64,000 nucleotides of DNA from Mytilus trossulus. Its lineage: Eukaryota > Mollusca > Bivalvia > Mytilida > Mytilidae. Both the position numbers and the translations under genes were made by a program. Location of the stretch: NCBI RefSeq assembly GCF_036588685.1, contig NC_086375.1:37966566-38030565 (forward strand), read 5' to 3'. Positions 10,970-21,300 of this stretch are shown here, one piece after another (position 1 is the stretch's first letter; each line of letters begins with the position of its first letter). The notes under the pieces are model-generated. The model was not told where the DNA came from and did no database searches. It worked only from the letters and a program-made list of their open reading frames with translations.

Positions 10970-11389
10970 TTATACTGCAATCTAAAACAACATTTTCAAT
11001 GGTTGTTTAATGCGTTAAGGTTATTTATTTGATTTAAATATTGGGGAAAATCCCCTTTCCAAAGGCCTCATATCATGCTCGCGGAGAAATATACAACACA
11101 ATGAAATGTACATATTTACCTGTTGAAACTTACACTCGATGGTGATCGAAATCGTTTGAGTATGGACTTTTAAAATATCAACCATAAGCATGAAGCATAA
11201 TGTTTTATAGGTTGCAAACAAAAAGTATAAACAAATGAAATATGTTTTTCCAATAATTGCAAAAGAAACAAGGTTGAGTCGATCCACACATCGTTGTATG
11301 CATTGGAAACAAGAACAGGTTGAAGAGGTCGTATGAATAATTAAATATTATTTCGGCATTTTCTATTTAAATATTCATGAGGAAAAGTA

Positions 11390-11520
11390 ATATCAGGTCA
11401 TTGACTGTATATGACATAGAAATATACAGTCAACGCATTTTGACTGCTCAAATAAAACGAGTGCAGTATAAAGCTCGCTCTGCAGACAGGATAATTATTT
11501 TATAGTCACTATAGAGCATT
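11390..11520. repeat. Inverted repeat relative of the foldback at 10.8 kb
   Basis: GACTGTATATGACATAG and AAATATACAGTC pair across a short loop at about 11,402-11,432. They are followed by GTGCAGTATAAAGCTCGC and ACAGGATAATTATTTTATAG, phrases shared with 10,745-10,820. Beyond it, to 12,050, I see only AT-rich DNA without a gene. Confidence 0.4.
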
Positions 11521-12059
11521 AGTTTCAGAACAAATTTTAATCAAAGAGACACCTTGATGAAGCGGTCGTTGTCCTTATGTGACAATATTTCCATACTGGT
11601 AGACGACGATGATCTGCTGATGAAGACTTGACGTTGCGTAATCCTTTTCGGCGACGTTATATGCAATTTCTATCTTTTCCCGTCAGCAACACCCTTTCAA
11701 CGACTGATATATAAAAAGGGTGTCCGTTGACCATAGGAAAAGTATATATAATATATCAATAGAAAGGAAAGTTCTATCATTAAAAAAAAATATAAAAAAA
11801 TCGTAGGAATGGTTTGAACTGCAGATAAAATTAGGCTTGAAATTTCTTATTTTTAGCGTAAATTTGACGTTATGTCTATGAACTTCATGGTGTTTTTTCG
11901 ATCATTTTTTAATGACTGAAACTATCAAAGAATTTCGGTTACCCACTAGATTTTTGTCAATTTTTCTGTTTATTCTTAAAGTTCTATGTGTATACACTTT
12001 CTTTTTTTTAAAAATCGGTGGACAACCCATTTACGTTACCTTTAACCATTAAAAAATAG

Positions 12060-12260
12060 ATGTTTGTTGTCTATAATTATTATTTCATTGTTCCAGATAA
12101 GGGTGGATTGTTGGTTGCCCGCAAACTTTTTCAAAACTGTCACATTCAGTATGTGCCTGTCCCAAACCAGAAGACTGCTATTCAGTTGTGGTTGGTTATT
12201 GTTGTAGATTCTATATGCTTTTTTATTGCTTTGTTAATAAATTAGACCTTTAGATTTGTC
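12060..12260 (+). repeat. Partial copy of the CATACCACATC dispersed family
   Basis: Contains the phrases CAGTATGTGCCTGTCCC, CCAGAAGACTGCTATTC and AGTTGTGGTTGG that also occur at 14,640-14,760 and 61,530-61,620. The open frame over it is a by-product of the repeat. Confidence 0.5.
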
Positions 12261-12420
12261 GTTGGAATTGCTTTACAATTGTCTTATTGTGACCTTTTTA
12301 TAGTTTTAAGTGCGATATTGGTAGTGTTTCGATTGTTGAATACCGAATAAGAGGCGTATTTAGGTGGTAGGGTCCCGGATCCCCCTTCTGAAGCTACATA
12401 TCGAGTAAATGCTAGGGTGT

Positions 12421-12560
12421 TTTTTGCAAACAATGAAGCAACGTCATAGATCATTTCCAGGTCAACGTTGATTTCCGCCCAAGTCAGTTGCGAAAAATTC
12501 GTCATTGCGTACAGATTTCTAGCAACCCGTTCTGCGATCTTTTCTCGTTTATCGTTAAAT
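12421..12560 (-). other. Unassigned open frame with coding-like composition
   Basis: On the minus strand the frame reads REKIAERVARNLYAMTNF, then WAEINVDLEMIYDVASLFAK, with mixed hydrophobic and charged residues and balanced codons, unlike the surrounding repeats. Downstream it runs into a repeat-like CGGATCCCCCTTCTGAAGC segment (12,375-12,400), and no clear splice sites bound it. It may be an exon remnant or transposon piece. I do not recognise it. Confidence 0.25.
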
Positions 12561-13027
12561 ATCGTATGACAAACTATCCAGTTGTGGATAAAAATCAATA
12601 ATGGGTAAGTTACTATATATCTTTTATTTATTTACATGCATTATCTTGTCCGTTTCTTCTTAAGTTATACAATATTCCATCGACATCTGATATATATTTA
12701 CAAACTGCTGATTGCTGAATACCCAATATGGTTTCATTTTCATTTCTTCATAAGGAACATTCAGAAAAAACAAAGGCTTGTGTCATAAAAACAAATTAAA
12801 AAAAAGTAATGCAATTAGCTTTTTAAAACTTATAAATTTCCGATGTATGAAAACTGTCCGACACTGTCCATTTCCAAAAGACCATTGCTTGAGCCTACGC
12901 CCTGCTAATATTTTCACGATACTAATGTTTTACTCATGAAAGCAGTATTTTTTTTAACTATTCAGTTTATTTTGTGTCTGTCTAGGAGTATTATCTTTGA
13001 CAGATTTTGCAGTGATTAGTTTTTATT

Positions 13028-14937
13028 GTCGAGCCTGCAACTTTTGTTGCAGAAAGCTCGACATAGGGATAATGATCCGGCGGCGTTACCTAACTTTTTA
13101 AAAGATCTATATTTTAGATGGTGAAAGACCTGGATGCTTTTTACTTTGTATATATATGCCTCATGTTACGAAGTAATGTTGAATTTTCTCTTATTATAAG
13201 TAAAAGAATTATTATATTTGGTATGTGCGTACTGTCAGACAGTTTCCACTTGACCTCGACCTCTTTTCATGGATCAGTGAACAAGGCTCGGACTTCTCTT
13301 GAACTGAATTTTAATGTGCGTATTGTTATGCGTTTACTTTTCTACATTGGTTAGAGGTATAGGGGGAGGGTTGAGATCTCACAAACATGTTTAAGCCCGC
13401 CGCATTTTTGCGCCTGTCCCAAGTCAGGAGCCTCTGGCCTTTGTTAGTCTTGTAATATTTTAATTCTAGTTTCTTGTGTACAATTTGGAAATTAGTATGG
13501 CGTTCATTATCACTGAAGTAGTATATATTTGTTTAGGGGCCAGCTGAAGGACGCCTCCGGGTGCGGGAATTTCTCGCTACATTGAAGACCTGTTGGTGAC
13601 CTTCTGCTGTTGTTTTTTTATTTGGTCGGGTTGTTGTCTCTTTGACACATTCCCCATTTTCATTCTCAATTTTATTAAGTTTTGGTCCATATCTCAGATA
13701 CTATAAGCAATAGGGCTAGTATATTCGGTGTTTGGAAGGACTGTTAGGTGTACATGTCAAACTGTCAGGTGTCACCTGACCTTGATCTCATTTTCATGGT
13801 TCAGTGGTTATAGTTAAGTTATTGTGTTTGGTCTGTTTTTCTTATACTTTATGCAATAGTTCTACTATATTTGTTGTATGGAATGATTGTAAGGTGTACA
13901 TTTCTAGCGGGCAGATGTCATCTGACATTGCCCTCATTTTCATAGTTGAGTGGTCAAGGTTAAGTTTTTGAGTTATGGTCTTTTTTATCTAATACTACCA
14001 TGGGTATATGCCAAAGGTCAACTATATTTGGTGTATGGAAACATTTTATGATCTATATGTCAGTCGCCCAGGTTTTATTTGACCTCGACCTCATTTTTAC
14101 GGTTCTTTGCTCAGTGTTAAGGTTTTGTGTTTTGGTCTATTTTTCTTAAACTATAAGTACAAGTATAAGTAATAGGTCAACTATATTTTTTGTATGGAAG
14201 CATTGTTAGCTGTACATGTCTGTCTGACATGGTTAATCTGACCTTGACCTCGTTTTCATGGTTCATTGGTCTTTGTTTAGTTATCTTGGTTAAAGTTAAG
14301 TTTATGTGACAGTTTTCAATATAACTTTATACTTAGGACTATCAACATAATATCAATGATTAGTAAAGAAGGGGAGACATTTCAGTATGTGCACTCTTGT
14401 TACATGTATGAAAAGAATAGTTTTATGTCAATTGCTATCGCCAGCAAATTATGTTATTTCAAGTTAAATTTGAATTCATCCGATTTGGTATAGAAACACA
14501 CAAGAATAAGGCAAGTAGTGAAGAATGAGTGAGCTACTTTTTCAAGTGATTTTTATAGTTCGTTCTTATATGTTGTACTGTTATCCACTGTCCCAGGTTA
14601 GGGAAGGGTTGGGATCCCGTTAACATGTTTAACCCCGCCACATTATTTATGTATGTGCCTGTCCCAAGTCAGGAGCCTGTAATTCAGTGGTCGTTTGTTT
14701 ATGTGTTACATATTTGTTTTCGTTCATTTTTTTTTACTTAAATAAGGCCGTTAGTTTTCTCGTTTGAATTGTTTTACATTGTCTAATCGGGGCCTTTTAT
14801 AGCTGACTATGCGGTATGGGCTTTGCTCATTGTTGAAGGCCGTACGGTGACCTATAGTTGTTAATGTTTGTGTCATTTTGGTCTTTTGTGGATAGTTGTC
14901 TCATTGGCAATCATACCACATCTTCTTTTTATATATT
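13028..14937 (+). repeat. Long dispersed repeat with internal TTGACCTCATTTTCATGG array
   Basis: It opens with a hairpin-like GAGCCTGCAACTTTTGTTGC AGAAAGCTC and closes with TCATTGGCAATCATACCACA TCTTCTT. Between 13,240 and 14,270 a unit of roughly 145-180 bp recurs, marked by variants of CTGACCTTGACCTCATTTTC ATGGTTCAGTGG (near 13,248, 13,778, 13,921, 14,080, 14,240). Part of another family (13,370-13,660) is embedded. The 60,305-61,815 block has the same architecture. It is non-coding, and no terminal repeats or target duplication are obvious. Confidence 0.65.
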
Positions 14938-15345
14938 CGGACTTCACATAATTGGATATAGTTTGAATTGAATAACCATGTATTTCCCGTTTTCGTTAAA
15001 TAAAAAATGTTGTGGTTTAAAAAATAGGATAGTATTGATCCTTTTTTTTATTGGAATGTTTTTTTTTTCAATAGATATATAATACTCCTTCTTAGTCTAA
15101 TTGTTGAAACAACTTCTTTACTACAAAATAAATAATTATTTGCTGGGAAAGTATGTGCCATTTGTGTCCTAAACTGTGATGATGTAAACAGAATAGTTAA
15201 CATTACACACCGACACTTATTATCATTCAATATTTTTTGGCAAGTTTTTGAGGGGTTTGAGACAACAACTATATTGCCTCCCCAACTCTCTCAACAAACA
15301 CAGCAGGTCTGTTCGATTTCCAATATATATTACATCCTCTTTCAG
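14938..15345. other. AT-rich stretch upstream of the + strand gene
   Basis: No gene or repeat signature is visible. The reading frame used by the first coding exon stays open back to a TGA at 15,258-15,260 but has no ATG before 15,390. A pyrimidine-rich CCTCTTTCAG ends at 15,345. Confidence 0.4.
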
Positions 15346-15389
15346 ATATTCATGAGCATTGCAAACTATCTGGATATCTAACTGATATC

Positions 15390-18300
15390 ATGAAAATCAC
15401 CGGTCCTATGACACCAAAACGTAAGTATGCTCTCAAAACACGTATAGCTAAATACTAAGCGGATAGCTTGAAATAACAAGTTGGAGTTCACATGTTTTAT
15501 CCCGGATAGAATTTTATGCGATTGTCATTCAAGTGAGAGGTATAGCTAGCTATAAGGTTTAATCCACCATTTTCTATAAAAGGAAATGCCTGTACCAAAT
15601 CAAAAATATGGAAGTTATTTTCAATTCGTTTAATGTGTTTTAGCTTTGATTTTGTGTTTTGATAAGTGACTTTCCGGGTTTTTTTATGTTACCATACTTT
15701 TATTACATGTACTTATATTTAGATATCTTAAATACTGAAGAGAAAACTCATTCATCCTCTTAATGATACTCTCGACTTGCAACTTATAGAATACGGAAAA
15801 TTACTTTATAAAAAAGAAGATTAGATGGAATACTGTGCTTTTTGTTTAAAATCTTGTGGAGATAGATCTTCAACGATTAACTCAGCAGTAAAAACATTTC
15901 GTTTTATTTTATACTTCATTGCAATCAATTGAATACACATGTATTACTTAACCTTTTCATGGTGCATCTTTAATTGATGACAATATTAAAAAAAAAACCA
16001 AGTATAACTTTAGAACAATGTTTTATGTTTCTTTATTACAGAACTGAACATGTTTCAAGTTCTCGTCAGGGACCAGGAGTTTAAGCAAAAGATTGAAGAT
16101 GCCAGAAGAATTGCACAAGAATGCTTAAAGCTGGTAAGTTTTGATTTGATGAACGAAATAAAGGCAACAGTAGTATACCAGTGTTCAAAATTATAAATCA
16201 TCAATCGATTGAGAGAAAACAAATCCAGGTTACAAACTCAAACCGAGGGAAACACATCAACTATTAGAGAGAAACAAATGAAAAACAGGGACACTAAAGT
16301 GTAGCGAATACAAACGCCAACATATATAGAAACGAACTATTTGATAGCAACTGCAATATTCTTGACCTTGTTCATGACTTTTCAACATTAAGTTAAACCT
16401 TGTGAAATGGCTTTATAACAATGTAAAAAAATATATAATACTGTCCATGCAGTATACAGTTTATGTTTTATCTTCTAAACCATTATAGTTTGAAATGCGT
16501 CCAAATCTTTAATTTCTAATTTTTAAAATTATAAAAATGCTTATTATTCATTTTTCATATCTCTTGGTAATGCTTAAGCCTTAATGAATAATGAACAAGT
16601 ATATCTTTCAGTATTTAAGATGAGCGGTACATGGATAATAAAAAAAATCCTATATATGACAGTAATTCGTTTGTCGAAGCATTGTTTTATGAGAATCGGA
16701 TATGCATCAGGAACATAAATGCAACAGACACACTTTATGTGACATAAAACATATATAAAATGAATATTGAACATACATCAATGCGGTCATTGTATTTTAA
16801 CTCAGTTTTTCAATACTTTTCCTCATTTTCCAGGATTTCAAAGACTACCGTTCAAAGAATAGCTTGAAGTCAGATAGGAAATACGAATCCACCAACGAGT
16901 CAGGTGGAGACAAGTTGAGAGCAACAGAAAATAAAGAAACACAAACTGTCCATACTGTCGATGCCTCTGTACAGACAGAAAATGAGAAAACAGTCAGCAC
17001 CGACAAGTTGACAACATTGATGTTAGATGCATTAGCTAATGTACCAGGTACTATTATACAATATATATAACTTAACTTATTTCGTGTTTTTTTTTACTTT
17101 GATTTTTTTATTGCCGTTGTTGTTTGTTTTCTGAGATTGTGTAATAGTAATACTGATTATTTTCTTTATTTCATGATTTCAAAAACTAAAATCCCAATTC
17201 CAAAGGAGACTGAGATTGTGCCGTTTTTTAAAAATAAACCATTTGGTTTGCATAAGTAAACTTTTTGTAGCGCATTTTCTTTTGTCAAATACGGCAGTCG
17301 GTTTGTTTCTTGTTGAGGTATTTCAAGATATTTTTTTTATGTATTTAGCAAAAAAAAAACCGTTTTATTCCTTTTAATTTTTAGATCATGCAGTTGGTTA
17401 TATAAAGGATTTTCTACAATTATCTCTGAAAGGAATAATCAATATTCATAGCACAAAGGTAAGATTTTGTTATACATATTAAAAAATAAGGACACCAAAC
17501 AATATAAAAGATGAGTAAATTGTTAAGGAGTAGAATAGAAAAAGTAAAATATCAAAAATACCAAACTCTGGGGAAATTCATAACGGAAACTCCGTAATCA
17601 AATGGCAACACCAAAAGCTCAAACACACCAAACGACTGGCAGAAGTACTGTTGAGACATCGAACAAAAGAAACATATCACAACTGGAAGCACTAGTAGAA
17701 GAGTCTTAAATAGAAAGCAGTTAGTACTAAAATAAAGGCAACATAGGTATACCGCTGTTCGCAGTTGAGAAAAAACAAAAACAAATCCGGGTTACAAACT
17801 AAAACTGAGGGAAACACATCAACTATAAGAGGAGAACAACGACACCACAAAAAGGCTAAAATGTAACTAACACAGAAACACATTCTAGACTCTGTAATCG
17901 TGGCAAAATAGGAAGGAAAAGGGTTGTGATTTAAAAACATGTTGGCAACTATTCTCCTACATTTAAATTTCTAAACCCGTACTGCATTGCAATTTCTACC
18001 GCTTTAGTTATTGATGTCAAAATAAGACTTAACATACTTCTTTGGTCGTACCTTTGATTAGAGTATATGATCACATGAAGAGATCGTATGAAGCCTTTAT
18101 ACAGACCTCAACAACAACAAAATAAAAAAATAAAGCAGAATCTGCTATACATATAGGCGACAATACAATAGTATACCGGTGTTCAGAAGTCATAAATTGA
18201 TTTACAGAAATAAATCAACAGAGTAAAAAGGAGGAGCAACGGGATTATCCGCAACCGACGCCAATTTTCTTTTTAATTAGACGTACCGTTTAGTACTAGA

Positions 18301-21300
18301 AAAAAAGGTCCATAATTTGAGATTAAATGTTGGAAGATGTGGTGTGAGTGCCAATGAGATAACTATCCATCCAAATAACAATTTATAAAAGTTGGCACTC
18401 ACACCACATCTTCCAACATCTATATCTCAAATTATGGACCTTTTTTTCTAGTACAAAACGGTACGTCTAATTAAAAAGACAATTGGCGTTGGTGTGGACT
18501 AAGGCGACAATACAATAGTATACCGGTGTTCAGAAGTCATAAATTGATTTACAGAAATAAATCCATGTCCCATACTTAAACCGAGAGATACACCAACAGA
18601 GCAAAAAGGAGGAGCAACGGTGTACAATTCTAATCAAACTTGGGTAGCTTGAAGTAGATATATACTGTTATGTTTATTTAGGGAAAAGGGGGGCGAAAAG
18701 AGGAACTTTTAAACTTGTGTAAACGATATTGCCGTACAAAAATTGTCCATGAAATTCTGTGTATACTTAAATATTTCTTGAAACTGTGTTTTGTGGAAAA
18801 GTCTTTATATAGACTTTGTGACATCCAAAATTACATACAAAAATGTAGAAAAAATTTAAAACAACGTTTTGTTTTAAACTTAATAAAATGCTAGCATAAT
18901 TTTTTTTGCGTTTGATTGGCATATATCCAACAACTCATTTAATTCATACAAATCTGTTGGTTGCATTTTAGACAAATCTGAATGACCAGCCATGTCAAAG
19001 ATGCATTAGCAATGTATTCAGTAAACCAAACTATGACAACATTGATTTTGAAACGCGGATGGAACCAGTAGCTGCTAACATAATTGATGTTTGTACAAAT
19101 CAAATGGAGAACATCGCACGAAACATCTTCGAAGAAATGATGTACGACCATTTCGACCATACTCATGAGTGGAACGAAAACCAGTTAGCCACGCCAATGC
19201 CACCAAGTACCAAATATTACGCACCAGGAAGCAACGTTTATGTGCCTAACTCTCAAAGAAGTGACTTTAATCCCACATGCATGTCACATCCTTCAGAATT
19301 TTCCTATTATACTACCATTGATGCCGTTCCATACAACTGGGCAGCCAATGCCCCAGACCAATATTCTGATTTGGCAGACGATGAGTATTTTAGAGAAAAT
19401 CTGATAGTTCCCAAATTAGACCTTTCTTTTATGAATGAAAATCATCCTGTTAATTCTGACACAGAAAGTTCTATGTTGTCGCTCAGCACCTGCGAGTCAG
19501 AAGGTGCCTTCAAGAACTGGCTTAAAAGGAACGAAATGTATGAATCAGAAGACACAAGCAGTGCATCCTTGTCTATTTGTAACGTTCCAAGAGGTAAGAA
19601 TAGTTCCAATGATAATGACGGTGTTTAAATGTGAAATGTAAAATGTGCCCTAAGGCTTATATTAATTATTCTAATTCTTCCTTGTCCTATACTATTTAAT
19701 AGTATAAAAAGTTAGAGTGCGAAAACTAAAAGTATTCGGACGACGACGACGACACCAACGTGATAGCAATATACGACGAAATTTTTTTCAAAATTTGCGG
19801 TCGTATAAAAAATGATTTCTAATTTTACAATTATTTTCTGTCTTTAATTGATACTCGACTCGAAAGACACTATATAACAGTTTCTTGTTTTGCAAACAAT
19901 TTTTCTTAGCTATTAAAAGACGAACACTTTTCAGTACTGTAACTTATCTCAATCAGTTTTTATCATGTTTTTTTTTCTCTGTTCGTGGTAATGATTTTTT
20001 TCCAGTAAGTATAGCTTGTTTATTATTTTTCAGAAGATACATTAAATGTAAAAGAACAGGCTGTTGTCAAACGAAGAATACTTGAAAGAGTAAATAAAAA
20101 TATGATGCCAGACGACGAATCAGAAATTGATGAGATTTTTACCGAAAACGATAACTATAAGCAAGAAGAAACAAGAAGAAGTGACGTATCCATGGGTTTT
20201 ATTAAGGCGGACATCGACTTAACATCAGCAGAAGTGAATGATTTTACAAAACCAAAAGGTAATTACATCGATATTTTAAAAAAATAATGCTTGTCCCCCC
20301 CCCCCCCCCCCTCATGTGAATACAAAATGATACATGTCATATACTAGTAGTTACTTTTTAAAGTTTAAAAAAATAAAAATATATTTACCATTTGAAAGAA
20401 GTACAAAAAAAAATCACAAAGTTAACTTTACCCTTTTTTTTAGAAATTCCCCGTGAAAAAATATTAATTATATTTTGCAGAGTCCCAAGATGTCCTTCAA
20501 GTTACTGAAACAAAAGATGAAGCACCAGAAGCAGGTATGGCAGGACATCAAGGTCATGATATTGAACCTGTTGACGAAAGACGGGTAATCAAAGCGGCTA
20601 AATGGGTTCTGGCTGTTGACACTTTCATGCAACAACAAAAAGAACAGAAAGAAAGCAATGAATTATGCAGGATCGAACACACGAGATATTTTGACTTAGG
20701 GTCAAGTCGTTCAAGTATGTCAAGCAGTACCAATATCGAACCCCCACCAATGATTACATCGGACACTTTCCAGGACAAACGAGACAGTTTAGGTACTATA
20801 ATAGGAATTGCGGAATGCATCGAAGGTCAGCTAAATTCGGACACTTCTCAGGACAAAAGTGACAATTTAGGTACTAGCATAAGAGATAAGGAATGCTATG
20901 AAGAGCAGCTAAAATCGGACACTCCTCAGGACAAAAAAGACAATTTAGGTACTAGCATAAAAGATAATGAAGAGCAGCTAAAATTATCAGATACCATAGA
21001 AGACCATAAACAAATGAAAGAAATAGTTAACCAGAAAAGTAACATCTTGTCTAACAGTGATTGTGTCAGTTTAGATTCTTTGGATATAGACATAGCATCT
21101 ATCTTGGGGAGTGATTTTGGTAAAGGCGAGGGAGATACCGTGTCTTTTAATGAAGCACCAAAACCTGTCGAACCAGTGGAAAAACCTTTATTTAGAAAAC
21201 CACCTTTGCCACCCAATGCATATAAGAAACTACAAGCTTTTCTCAGAGAAAGGGCTAAACAAAAAGATATTGAGGATAGTGAAAGCGAAGAATCCACTGA

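Larger units (their letters stand above)
15530..18620. repeat. Dispersed mussel repeat pieces within introns 1, 2 and 4
   Basis: Pieces of one family recur: 15,530-15,670 (TTTTATGCGATTGTCATTC, also at 25,590), 16,160-16,350 and 17,700-17,900 (AATAAAGGCAACA, GGTTACAAACT, GAGGGAAACACATCAACTAT), 17,550-17,660 (GGAAACTCCGTAATCAAATG) and 18,158-18,620. The same family appears inverted at 44,800-44,935. None is coding. Confidence 0.55.

Noticed and set aside
15390..19593. Similarity of the acidic protein to BOD1/Shg1-type proteins
   Set aside because: Considered because of a short helical N-terminus, but the conserved FRRDCLADVDTKP-type core is absent.
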